Of a stretch of 64,000 nucleotides of DNA, positions 1-9,987 are shown one piece after another. The DNA comes from Manihot esculenta. Taxonomy: Eukaryota > Streptophyta > Magnoliopsida > Malpighiales > Euphorbiaceae. The DNA lies in contig NC_035161.2 in assembly GCF_001659605.2 (NCBI RefSeq), positions 31,667,691 to 31,731,690 on the forward strand, written 5' to 3'. A model generated the notes under the pieces. That model saw only the letters and a program-made list of their open reading frames with translations. It was not told the DNA's origin and made no database searches. The translations under genes were made by a program, and so were the position numbers. How positions within the stretch are numbered: position 1 is the first letter of the stretch; each line of letters begins with the position of its first letter.

Positions 1-70
1 TTGTTCTTGGGCTTATACCACTTAGGATAGCCTATTAGTTTGAAGCAACCCTCTCTGACATGACCATTCA
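1..70 (-). pseudogene. copia gag fragment, second half of zinc knuckle
   Basis: Read on the minus strand, these bases encode the second half of a Ty1/copia gag CCHC zinc knuckle (the G-H-x4-C part), followed by a basic-aromatic stretch typical of copia gag. The first half (C-x2-C) lies on the same strand at 3271–3300, on the far side of the LTR at 71–3270. The two halves are flanked by the 5-bp duplication ATTCA, so the LTR landed inside the knuckle codons. The rest of the element lies beyond the left edge of the window. Confidence 0.75.
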
Positions 71-245
71 TGTAATACCCGGCTAGACTCCGGTATCGGA
101 ATTCCTACCGTCCGGTGGAATTTCGGGTGTCGGAGACCTCTAGAAGGGTAAAATCGTGTTTTTATAAAATGTTTTAATGTATTTTATGGTTTTAATCAAG
201 TAAGAAATGAGTTTTTGCATGAAAAATAATCTTGGAGGAAGACCC

Positions 246-392
246 AGGTTTGGCCGCCGAACCTCAAGTTCGGCCGCCGAACATGCATGCACTTCGGGAG
301 TGCTTTAGGCCCCCGAAAGCATAAGTGAGAGAAGTTCAGGTTCGGCCGCCGAACCTTATGTTCGGCCACCGAACATGGCATGCATGCGAAGG
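246..392. repeat. array of TTCGGC-C-GCCGAA inverted repeats upstream of LTR TATA
   Basis: Several copies and one-base variants of TTCGGCCGCCGAA occur here: 6-bp perfect arms around a single base. They sit between the LTR start and its TATA box. The sister LTR has the same array at about 4340–4475. The motifs are CpG-dense in an otherwise AT-rich region. Confidence 0.75.
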
Positions 393-428
393 CACGTTCG
401 GCTCCCGAATGTGGCCTGGCCAGCCACC

Positions 429-436
429 TATAAAGG
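429..436 (+). promoter_or_regulatory. LTR TATA box (copy A)
   Basis: TATAAAGG lies 358 bp from the LTR start. The same motif sits at the same offset in the sister LTR (4522–4529). It is followed about 55 bp downstream by a conserved splice-donor-like CAAGGTGAG. It is probably the U3/R core promoter of the retroelement. Confidence 0.6.
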
Positions 437-651
437 GGTCCCTTAGCCGAAAACGGGCGAACTTTTCTCCCCATTTTGGGCCAAGGTGAGCTCTCCGCCG
501 TCCCTCACCGATCTTGAGTTTCTTCCTTCAAATCTTTCACGATTTTCACAAGTTTTTACTTTGTTTTGAAGATTTTCGAGTATAAAGCAAGTTTTGGAGC
601 TTTGAGGTTCAAGAAACTCAATCTCTCCCATCTCCAAGCTAGGGTCGTTTT

Positions 652-1567
652 TGGAATAAACTTTAAGATTTAAAACAAATTAATGAAATGTTTTAGCATG
701 ATTCACGCATCATGAATGCCATGAGATATATTAGGTTGTTTGCATTAGAATTCACGAATATGTTGCATTGATGTGGATGAATGTTGAATGATCCATTAGC
801 CCTTGGATGTCATGATAGCCTATGTGAGTCCAGGTGTGCCTGCTACGGCTCTACGCCCCTGGCATTATGACAGATTATGGAAGTCCGGGTGTGCCTGCTA
901 CGGCTCTACGCCCCCGGTATGTATAAGTAAGAAAGATAGGGGCTAAATGGTGACAAGTTCATCCTTGTTGTGAAATGTTTGTGTTATGGCGCATACATGA
1001 AAGCATGATTTAAATTGATGTTTTATTATTCTGCTCACTGGGCTCTAGTAGCTTACCCCACTCCCTTTATCCCCAGAGTTGCAGGTACAGGATAGATCAG
1101 GAAGTCGGCTAGAGTGAAGTTAAGTCATGTATGTTGTAATAGATAGTAGTGGACATGAACATGATGTAATGAGTACTTATGACCATGTAATGTAATGAAT
1201 GATTTGATGATGTATTGAGGATTATAGTAGTGCTTGACCTAGAGGTGTGTGAATCCCCATTATGTACAGAATGTTTAATGAGTAGTGATGTTAATGACCA
1301 TGATTATCCAAGCTGATATGTATGATGATGATACCCCATTGGAGTATTTGATGAGGACTTCAGTGTGGGGTTCATATGTGATTTTGTGCATGCACAGGTT
1401 TTGCTTGGATAAGAGAAAAGAAAATTTTTTTACAGATCATGTATATGTTGTTATGTATGGGATTCCATAGGTTTTCAGGAGGTATGTAGGCTTGCTACGG
1501 GTCCCGGCAGCCTTAAGCCGATCTGGATCCTAGCGCCGGTAACGGGTCGGATTTCCGGGTCGTTACA
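652..1567 (+). mobile_element. internally starting LTR 3' segment (copy B) nested in copy A
   Basis: This 916-bp segment starts TGGAATAA and ends GTCGTTACA, and is flanked by the 5-bp direct repeat GTTTT (647–651 and 1568–1572). Its sequence matches the 3' 40% of the same LTR family: it aligns with roughly 5489–6440 of the sister LTR and with about 2316–3270 of copy A. It lacks the family's 5' terminus. Removing it and one GTTTT restores an uninterrupted copy A. It is therefore an insertion, either of a short-LTR derivative or through use of an internal TG as the end. Confidence 0.75.
822..920. repeat. two-copy minisatellite in LTR copy B
   Basis: Two copies of a unit ending in TCTACGCCCCTGGCA or CCCCCGG, each with GTCCAGG or GTCCGGG at its start, so each unit has self-complementary CCAGG/CCTGG arms. 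It occupies the same LTR position as the different minisatellites at 2491–2622 and about 5690–5800. Confidence 0.7.
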
Positions 1568-1883
1568 GTTTTCCTCTCGATCTTCAAGAGGTAAGGGCCG
1601 ATCTTGAGCTCACTATATGTTTTAAACAAGTTTTAAGTTGTTTCATGAAGTAGAAATGCATGTTTAGGTTGTTTTGAGTTTATGGGTTTAATGTGTGTTC
1701 TTGAGCAATGTGGGTATGTTTGATGTGTTGTAGTTGGGGTTTAGGCTAGTTTGAGACCCCTATGAACTTGTATGCTTGATTGTGTATGATTGGGAGTGTT
1801 GTAGAATAGGTTTATGCATATTTGAAAGGTTTGGGAGGCGTTTGTGCATGTTGGAGCTGAGTTTCTGCCACTTTGGAGAAACT

Positions 1884-2116
1884 CAGGTTCGGCCGCCGAA
1901 GGAACTTTCGGCCGCTGAACCCGCTTGTGGAGGCAGCCTTCGGCTGCCGAAGCCTGCCCCCGAAAGAGGACTTTCGTCTCTGGAGGGCAGTTTCGGCCGC
2001 CGAAAGTGCCGCCGAACATGCATGAGTTTCGTCTCTGTCTGGGAGTTTCGGCCGCCGAAGGTGCCGCCGAACCTGCCTGACTTTCGGCTCTGGGGGGACT
2101 TTCGGCCGCTGAAAGT
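1884..2116. repeat. second array of TTCGGC-C-GCCGAA inverted repeats in LTR
   Basis: At least six copies or near-copies of the same one-base-spaced inverted repeat, alternating with CTTTCGGCTCTGG-type spacers. The equivalent position of the sister LTR (5047–5290) has the same arrangement. The array is open in one frame, but the resulting ORF is repetitive and resembles no domain, so I do not treat it as a gene. Confidence 0.75.
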
Positions 2117-2490
2117 GCCCTGTTCAGCCTTCCTTTACATGTTTTGCATGATTGTTTTGAGGTGTTTTAGGGAGTTTTTGGGGTATGTTTTTAGAGTCAT
2201 GTTCTAGTTGTTCGGTCCCTCATTTGAGTCCACCTGTGTAGGTTCGGACCCGAGGAACCGAGGACCCCAGCAGTGAGTCAGCTGCTTCAGTCGTTGTCAG
2301 AACTAGCCAAGAGGTGAGTAGAACTAAACTTAATCTTTATTTTATGAAATCAAATGCCTAAAGCATGTTCATGCATCATGATGATATGTAGTAGGTTGCT
2401 TGCACTAGTTTCACGAATATGACGCATTGCATAATTTGATGACTATGATGATGTGGATGGACCAAGGCGACCCCAATAGTCCTAGAGCTG

Positions 2491-2622
2491 TTGTAAGACC
2501 TGGCCGGGCCGGGCATACAGATGATGTAAGACCTGGTCGGGCCAGGCATCCAGATGTTGTAAGACCTGGCCGGGCCAGGCATACAGATGTTGTAAGACCT
2601 GGCCGGGCCAGGCATACCGACC
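2491..2622. repeat. 33-bp tandem repeat x4 in LTR copy A
   Basis: Four adjacent copies of a 33-bp unit whose core is CCTGGCCGGGCCAGG, a perfect 7-bp inverted repeat with a one-base spacer. Differences between copies are single bases. Because 33 is a multiple of three, the array is open in several frames and produces artefactual repetitive ORFs. Confidence 0.9.
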
Positions 2623-3270
2623 CTGGAGGAATTTTTGGTGGTCATGTCCATCCTTGATGTGAAATGTTTGTGCTGTGTTGCATTCCATCAAAGTATGAAA
2701 TTTTAATATGTGATTTAAATGTATTACTGTTTTGCTCACTGGGCTCTAGTAGCTCACCCCTCTCCCTAATTCTCCAGGTTTGCAGGTACGGGCTAGGCAG
2801 AGAAGTCAAGATGATTGAAGTCATGTGTATGTAATAGTTAGAATGTGGACATGATAAATTGTAAAATGATGTAAAGTTATGAATAGTTTTGTCATGTAAA
2901 TGTTGATTTTGAGATTGAGGTTTAGAAATTGTGCTTGACCGAGATTGTATAGTAATCCCTTTTGTAAACATGATCTATGTTTTATGATGTTTATATTCCA
3001 CCAAGCTTGTGTATGATGAGATCCCCCATTGGAGCATTTGACTAGAGCTCCAGTGTGAGGTTTATGTTTATGTTTATGTATATGTTTATGGGCATGCACA
3101 GGTTGAGCTTGGTAAAAGAAAAGAAAAGTTTAAATTTTTATGTATGTTGTTGATCATGTATGTGATTAAACAGGCTTTCAAGTTATATGTCAGGCTTGCT
3201 ACGGGTCCCGGCGGCCTTAAGCTGATCTGGATCCTAGCGCCGGTAGCGGTCCGAATTTCAGGTCGTTACA

Positions 3271-3876
3271 ATTCATGTCACAATAAGAGCAATATCCTTT
3301 CCTGGACTCAACCTTCCTTTGTTTCCCTTCAAATTGTCCCTGTGTTTTATTAAGACTAGAGAATCCATATTGTTGCTTATGTTTCCTAATAGTTCCTTTT
3401 GTGACTCAAATTTGAGTACCATGAAATATGCCTTAGTCACAGAAGGCAAAGGGTCCATTCCAAGAATTTGATCCCTTACAGGACTGTAAGCATCATTAAG
3501 ACCCATGAGAAATTGCATAAATTTGTTTCTACTATTAATCTCATATATGGCCTTTGAAGTACTATAGGTATAGGGAGGCAAGGTCTCCATAGACCCCAAC
3601 TCATTCTATAGCCTTTTGAGTCTTGTGAAATAGACTGATATAAAGATGTTTTCTTGCACAATTTTCCTATGTAATTGATATATCGTTGGGCCATTACATT
3701 CCCCGAACCTTTCAGTGATTTTGAGCCAGAGGTCATGAGCCGAAACTATGTGGATGAAGCCATCTACAATGTCTTTGGATATCGAGTTCAGTATCCAAAA
3801 TGTGACTATAAAATTACATTTTCTCCACAGCTCAAACTGTTTGAAGTTCCTATCTGGCATAGTTATAGTGCCTTTT
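3271..3876 (-). pseudogene. Ty1/copia gag, central part
   Basis: The minus-strand translation is a copia gag (UBN2-type) domain. It has W-R-K-C…W-I-L-N-S-I-S-K-D-I, then L-W-x-x-I-x-E-R-F and I-Y-Q-L-H-R-K, then K-F-M-Q-F-L-M-G-L-N-D-x-Y, and ends at the C-x2-C half of the zinc knuckle. At least two frame changes are needed, so it is dead. The N-terminal part appears to be at 7496–7729 and the knuckle's second half at 1–70, all on the minus strand and collinear. The simplest reading is one element split by two later insertions. Confidence 0.8.
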
Positions 3877-4521
3877 ATAAACCTGATCAAGCCAAATTTA
3901 GACCCATTTTTCATGTTGTTATTAATGTTAATTTACACATTTTCTATCTAATTTTGTGGTTTTGATATTATTTTTCAGAAAATAGTGTAAAAGGGTAATT
4001 TGGCAAAAATGACCTTAAAACTGCCCAAAGGAGAACAAATGAGATCAAGTCTAGTTTGCCCAAGACCGTTTGCCCAAACAAAATTGAAGTAGAGACGCAG
4101 GAAATTCAAATTTCAAACTTTTGAAGAAGTCTTTCCCTCCCCAAACATGTGAAGACAACTCAAATGTAATACCCGGCTAGACTCCGGTATCGGAATTCCT
4201 ACCGTCCGGTGGAATCTCGGATGTTGGAAATCTCTAGAAGGGTAAAACCATGTTTTCATAAGATGTTTTAATGTATTTTATGGTTTTAAGCAAGAAAGGA
4301 AGTGAGTTTTGCATGAAAATAACCTTGGAGGAAGACCCAGGTTCGGCCGCCGAACCTTAAGTTCGGCTGCCGAACATGCATTCATTTCGGGAGTGCTTTA
4401 GGCCCCCGAAGGCATGAGTGAGGGAAGTCCAGATTCGGCCGTCGAACCTTATGTTCGGCCGCCGAACATGGCATGCATGCGGAGGCACGTTAGGCCCCCG
4501 AAAGTGGCCTAGCCAGCCACC

Positions 4522-4529
4522 TATAAAGG
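4522..4529 (+). promoter_or_regulatory. LTR TATA box
   Basis: TATAAAGG lies 357 bp from the LTR start, at the same offset as the TATA box at 429–436 in copy A. Confidence 0.6.
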
Positions 4530-5689
4530 GGTCCCCATGTCCGAACGGGTGAGCTTTTCTCCCCGTTTTCGGCCAAGGTGAGTTCTCCGCTGTCCCTCAT
4601 CGATTTTGAGCTTCTTCCTTCGAATCTTCATGATTTTCTTATGAGTTTTTACTTGGTTTGAAGTTATTTGAGCAAAAGAGCAAGTTTGGAAGTTTGGAGA
4701 CCAAAGAGTTGATTTCTCCCCATCTCCAAGCTAGAATCGTCTTTCCTCTCGATCTTCAAGAGATAAGCTTAGATCCAACCTTCCTTGTATGTTTTAAACA
4801 AGTTTTATGAAGATCTATGGGGTAGAAGTGCATGTTTAGGTCATTGTTGAGTTTATGGGTTTATGTTATGCTTATGAGCAATGTGGGTTGTTTGATGTGT
4901 TTTGGTTGGGGTTTAAGTTAGTTTGAGACCCCTATGTGCTTGTTGGCTTGAGTTTGCTTGTTGTAGACTAGGTAAATGCATGATGGATTAGATTGGGAGG
5001 CATTTGTGCATGAAAGAGGCTGAGTTCTGCCCTTTGGAAGAACTCAGGTTCGGCAGCCGAAGGAACTTTCGGCCGCCGAACCTACCTGTGGAGGCCAACT
5101 TTTGGCTGCCGAACCCTGCCCCCGAAAGTGGACTTTCGGCTCTGGAAGGGAGTTTGGCCGCCAAAGGTGCCGCCGAATATGCATGAGTTTCGTCTCTGAA
5201 GGGAACCTTTGGCCGCCGAAAGTGCCACCGAAGGTGCATGACTTTCAACTCTGGAGGGACTTTCGGCTGCCGAATCTGCCGCCGAAAGTGCCCTGTTCAG
5301 CCTTCCTTTGCATGATTTATGTGATTGTTTTAAGGTGTTTTAGGGGGTTTTCAGGGAGTATTTTAGAGTCATGTTCATGGATGTTTGGTCCCTCATTTGA
5401 GTCCACCTGTGTAGGTTCGGACCCGAGAAACCGAGGACCTCAACAGTGAGATAGCTGCTTTAGAGTCATTAGAGCTTCAGGCAAAGGTGAGTGGAATAAC
5501 TCTTTACGTTTCAAAGCAAATAAATAGATTTTGAGCATGATACATGCATCACGTATACCATGAGATCTACTAGGTTGTTTGCATTAGAATTCATGAATAT
5601 GTTGCATTGCATAACTTGATGATGATGTGGATGGATATTGAATGATCCTTTAGTCCTCGTATGTTATGGTATGATGATGATACGGTATG

Positions 5690-5800
5690 GAAGACCAGTG
5701 AGGCCCATTCTACGCCCCTGGCACTATGGAATGTTATGCTATGTTATGTTATGTTAAGAGAAAGACCAGCGAGGCCCATTCTACGCCCCTGGCATGATTG
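5690..5800. repeat. two-copy minisatellite in LTR
   Basis: Two copies of a unit AGACCAGYGAGGCCCATTC followed by TCTACGCCCCTGG, separated by a short ATGTTATG-type microsatellite. It sits at the same LTR position as the unrelated-looking arrays at 822–920 and 2491–2622. Confidence 0.7.
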
Positions 5801-7495
5801 GACTATGTAGAGGACTATTGGTGACAAGTCCATCCTTGATGTGATTTGTTTGTGATGTGTTGCATTTCATGAAAGCATGAAATTTAAATTGAATGTTTAT
5901 TCTACTCACTGGGCTTTATAGATCACCCCTCTCCCTTAACCCCCAGGTTTGTAGGTATAGGGTAGACCAGGAGGTCAGCAGGAGTAGAGTCATGTTTTAT
6001 GTATTGGATAGATGTGGACATGATTATGATGTAATGTAAAAGTATTGTATAGAAATGTAATGTATTGAAGCTTATGGAAGTTTAGAGTTGTGCTTGACCA
6101 TAGTATGTTGTTAATCCCTTTCTAGTACATGATCTTAAATGTTTAATGATGATTATTGTAAACCAAGCTGAATGTATGTTATGATACCCTATTGGAGTAT
6201 TTGATTAGGACTCCAGTGAGAGGTTTTATGTTATGATTTGTGCATGCACAGGTTAAGCTTGGTGAAGGAATGAATGAATGAATGAACAAATGAGAAAGTT
6301 TTAAATTTTTATGTAATTGTTGATCATGTATGGGATTAAGCAGGTATACAGGATGTAAGTTAGGCTTGCTACGGGTCCCGGCGGTCTTAAGCCGACCTGG
6401 ATCCTAGCGCCGGTAGCGGTCCGATTTTCGGGTCGTTACATCAGCACTCTATCCCACCTATTTAGGAAGCCAAATCTTAATAAGATTCAATTGCCTTCAA
6501 GAAAATCCAACTCTAAATAGGAAAAGAACCCCATCCAAATCAAGAAACTTAGGGCAACCTATTCAGCTATAAAAAGAGGATCGAACCAGCAACAAATGAG
6601 CTTCAATTTTTGGGGAGACTGCACCTGCAGCCGCGCGCCACACCAGCCGGCCGATCGGCTCCTTCCTCTCCTTCTTTCTGGTTTTCTTTCTTTTATTTTT
6701 ATGTTAGTTTCAGTCATGAGTGGCTGAAACCCCTTTTTCTAGTTGAAGATTAGGTGAAACTTCAGTTTGTTTATAGATTGTAAGATCTGAACACATGTTG
6801 TTTATCTTTTATTTATCAATATTTATGCAATTTCATGCTTAATTCTACTGTTGCTTTGTAGTTTAGATCAATAAGGCCCATTGATTCTTGATAGCAAAGT
6901 AATAATTTATTAGTTTAAGTAGTTTAAGTCCGTAATTGCTTGAATTATTCAAATACAAGTAACTCTTGGTGTAAAAACCAAGGAGATTGCATAATCTAGC
7001 AAAATCACTATACGTTTGGGTAGCTAGAATTATGTCTCTCTATTTCTTAATGCAATTGACAGTTGTATGATGCTAAAAGCTCCAAGGATGTTCCTTGACA
7101 ATTTGTTGATTAGTGATTAATTAGAAAACGTTTCCTAATTAATCTGTGCTTAAAGAGGGATATGGAGGTGAGAAGCGTCTTCCACCTCCATAACTAATTT
7201 ATTGAGTCAAATAAAAGAATCTAAGTGTCAATGATCAATCTCAACAACTGAAGTGGATCCAATTCTTCAACTATACTTTTCTCATTATTGAATTCTCTTT
7301 ACTTTATTATTTACTTTACTTTATTGCTTTTAATTCTAGTTTAGCTCAACAACCTCAAAACCCCATTTTACTTTATTTTTAGTTTATTTACTTGGTCTTG
7401 ATAAGAAAAATAAATGAGTATCAATTTCCTGTGAATTCGATCATTTTACCACTATTTACAATTATAAAATTGTGGATAACCAAAAAGGTTATTTT

Positions 7496-7729
7496 TTACA
7501 CAACCGCACAGTCAATAAACTCTAACTTCTCATTGGCTCCTAAAGCTATTTTGATAGCCTTATGCCAAGTTCTGAAGTTGGTCCCTATCAGAGAAGCAAA
7601 AACAAAAACCATACCTGGATGATTTAATGATTGTAAAGTGAGCGGATCTCCAAGGGTCTGCACCATCATTTTCGATTTATCGGACATCAAATCTCTTTTC
7701 TCTTTGCTCTCTTCACCGTCTTCTTGCAT
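7496..7729 (-). pseudogene. Ty1/copia gag, N-terminal part
   Basis: The minus-strand translation is a copia gag start: L-x-L-Q-S-x-x-H-P-G-M-V, then N-F-R-T-W-x-K-A-I-K-I-A-L-G-A and K-L-E-F-I. A tRNA-Met-like primer-binding site (reverse complement of GGCTTTGATATCA, about 7816–7828) and an LTR (7829–8045) follow immediately upstream in the element's orientation. The ORF stops where the Athila-like LTR begins. The missing continuation fits the fragment at 3271–3876. Confidence 0.75.
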
Positions 7730-7828
7730 TTTCTCAAGTATCGACTAGTATGCACCACAGATCTGAAGAGAATAAGAGATTCAAAAAGCGCAACTATTAC
7801 TGAAACCCTAGCTGTGGCTTTGATATCA

Positions 7829-8045
7829 TGTAAGGAAGCATCGAGAGAAAGAGGGAGAAAAAATAGATTTTATTGTTTCAAGTAAAAAATGAAAACATAT
7901 ATCCTGTACAACAGTCAGAAGTTCTTCTTAGAGGGCTGAGCACAATATCAAAAAAGTCCCTATAATATTACATGCAAATCAATTAAGGACAATAAGGAAA
8001 AAAATAAAAAAAATACAAAATAAAATGCAGAAATACTTCTTCACA
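7829..8045 (-). repeat. 5' LTR of the minus-strand copia element
   Basis: In plus orientation the segment runs TGTAAGGAAG…CTTCACA, so the element's own strand reads TGTGAAG…CTTACA with TG…CA ends. It abuts a tRNA-Met-type primer-binding site and then the gag start at 7729. The partner 3' LTR is not in the window. The outer end (8045) is inferred from the CA dinucleotide and the inverted TGTGAAG tip. Confidence 0.55.
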
Positions 8046-9611
8046 ATATTTTGTCTTAAATATATGTAATATTATAAAAAATGATAAATATACTCTATAA
8101 TTTTCGTAACATGAAATGATAAGGGACTAAAATTAAAGTATGAAGAATAGTTGGAATTTCAAGAGGAAAAAAGAATAATGGAGGGCCCACTTATTTTCAC
8201 GATATTTAAAATGAAAAAAATTATTAATCTTATAAAATATTTAGATTTTATTTGATTGAAAGTAATTTAATTAGAAAAATTTAAATTTAAAGGAAGTGTT
8301 AAATTTATATATGTTTATTTAGATTTTTATTTAAAGTTGAAGGCATTTTTTTAATAGAGAAAAAATAAATTAATTTCCTTAATGTTAAATTATTTTTTAA
8401 AAAATAAGTTATTTGAATTAAATTATATATTTAATATTTTATTTTAATCACTTTCAAATTGGAAAATATCTTTAGTTTCTTTCCACAGCGTCCCACAGTA
8501 GGCTGGATTCCCAGATTATGCTAGTAACCACTCATCCAAGCTTTGCTATCACAAGTACAATTTGTCTTTTTTGGCAAGTCACCTCTTTCAACTCATAAAA
8601 TTTTTACTAAAAGGGTAATTAAGATTCGATCAAATAAAATAATTTATTTGACCCTTTAAATTAATATATAATAATTATTTAAATTCATAAATTTTTTAAA
8701 AATAGTCACTTAATTTTATAAATATTAATACCATCAATTCTCAATTAATAAATTAAAAAAAAATTAAACATTTAAATCTTTAAAAAATAGTTCAATATCC
8801 ACTGAAATTCTTATTGAATAAATAAATTTAATAAAAATTAATTTTATAAGAAAATAATTAATATTTTCTTAATAAAACTTAACTATAAAACTATGAAAAT
8901 ATAATAATTACTAAAAATAATTCAAAATTAATAAAAATTATAAGATATTTTCTTAATTAATTTACAACATTATTTAAATTTCATATCTATATAAAATAAT
9001 TATATTTAAAATTTTAATATATTTTATTATTTTTTAATTTTTATTACATATATCATATCATAATAATTATATTTTTTTAAAGACATGTTAAATGCTATAA
9101 GTTTGGTTTTTAATTAATAATAAAATAAAAAAATATAAATCGTTTATAATTTTCATTGATATAAAGCATTTTTTAATTTACTGTTTGTTATAAATCTTAA
9201 TTTTAATTTGTCTAAAACTTTTGAATAACACTTTATTTATTTTATGAATTTTATAAAATTATTTTATTTATTTATAAAAATATAAATTAATATAAATTAT
9301 TTATAAAATAAATTATTAAAATATAATATTAATATTATTTATTTAAGAGTTTAAATGACTAATGATATTTATTAAGGATTTTATTATCACTCTAGATACA
9401 AGAATCTCAGATGGGAAATTAAAACTAGAGTCTCCAGAATTTTCAAAGAAGAACAAAAATCAATAAATCAAAGCAAAAGCTAAACTTTATCCATGCAAGC
9501 GGAATCGGAGAAAATAGTAATTGTAGCTGTGAAAAGCTTTATTAGCATCTCAATGATAGCGATTAAATCATGTCTTATATATTTTCGAAACGGCAAAATA
9601 ACAGCATCTCA
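8046..9611. other. AT-rich intergenic region
   Basis: Very AT-rich sequence with no ORF resembling a known protein and no clear element termini. The part from about 9612 to 9987 is the UGT promoter region that is duplicated at about 12702–13112. Confidence 0.6.
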
Positions 9612-9898
9612 TTACCCATTTCACATGATTTCGTAGAATAGATGGAGCACTATTATATAATTTTTATTCACTTTCTCCATTATATAATTTTAATTTTTAT
9701 TCACTTCACTTTTATATATATAATAAAAAATCTAATTTTTTAATTATATTAAATTTTATTAAATATTAAAAAAATATTTTAAAAATTTCTTAAAAATAAA
9801 ATAAAATTATTTTGAGACAATAATAAAAAATAAATAAATAAAAATTATAGAAAGGCGAAATAATAAATAATTAATCAACATGTATCCTATTAATACAA

Positions 9899-9907
9899 TA
9901 TAAATAG
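9899..9907 (+). promoter_or_regulatory. TATA box of first UGT gene
   Basis: TATAAATAG lies 81 bp upstream of the predicted first codon's preceding base. It is followed by a pyrimidine-rich leader (CTCTTCTTTTTTCTCTC). The identical box and leader precede the second UGT gene. Confidence 0.65.
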
Positions 9908-9987
9908 AAGATGAGGAAAAAAACTAACCCATCTCTCCCAGCTGGCTCTTCTTTTTTCTCTCTTCTCTTTATCATTCTTCCATTGCC

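Larger units (their letters stand above)
71..3270 (+). mobile_element. solo LTR (copy A), large gypsy-type, with nested insertion
   Basis: The segment begins TGTAATACCC and ends GTCGTTACA, giving TG…CA ends with inverted TGTAA/TTACA tips. It is flanked by the 5-bp direct repeat ATTCA (66–70 and 3271–3275). After removing the nested segment at 652–1567 and its 5-bp duplication, about 2279 bp remain, matching the sister LTR at 4165–6440 (2276 bp). No internal gag-pol domain is present, so it is a solo LTR, the usual product of LTR–LTR recombination. A TATA box lies at 429–436. LTRs of this size suit Ty3/gypsy chromovirus elements of the Tekay/Del type, but that lineage is inferred from size only. 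Confidence 0.85.
4165..6440 (+). mobile_element. solo LTR, same family as copy A
   Basis: This 2276-bp segment begins TGTAATACCC and ends GGTCGTTACA. It aligns end to end with copy A once copy A's nested insertion is removed. It has the TATA box (4522–4529), both TTCGGC-C-GCCGAA arrays, a two-copy minisatellite near 5690–5800 and the conserved CTCACTGGGCT block near 5907. Flanks are TCAAA and TCAGC, which is only a partial match for a 5-bp target duplication. No coding domain is inside. Confidence 0.85.
3884..7514 (+). mobile_element. solo LTR of an Athila/Tat-like gypsy element, interrupted by the LTR at 4165–6440
   Basis: The segment lies between two copies of ATAAAC (3877–3882 and 7515–7520) in the copia gag. 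Joining the flanks at that repeat makes the gag frame run straight through. Without the LTR at 4165–6440 it is about 1.36 kb. It starts near TGATCAAG and ends ACAGTCA. Its right part (about 6700–7450), with a GTGGCTGAAA-type block, a TTCGATC block and a long AT-rich stretch, resembles 53570–54790. A TATA-like TATAAAAAG is near 6570. The left end is two bases off a perfect 5-bp duplication, so the exact terminus is uncertain. Confidence 0.55.

Noticed and set aside
640..1567. Copy B as a spliced retro-copy of LTR RNA (intron-like loss of about 750 bp)
   Set aside because: The junction does not fit GT–AG removal, whereas the GTTTT duplication and TG…CA ends explain it as an insertion.
1776..2207. 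143-codon plus-strand ORF and overlapping minus ORFs rich in Arg, Pro and Gly
   Set aside because: They arise from the CpG-rich inverted-repeat array inside the LTR; no domain is present, and the sister LTR carries a differently broken version.
2427..2657. 33-bp repeats resembling a CRISPR array or a repeat protein
   Set aside because: There are no unique spacers; units are directly adjacent, sit in an LTR of a eukaryotic genome, and the coding appearance comes from a unit length divisible by three.
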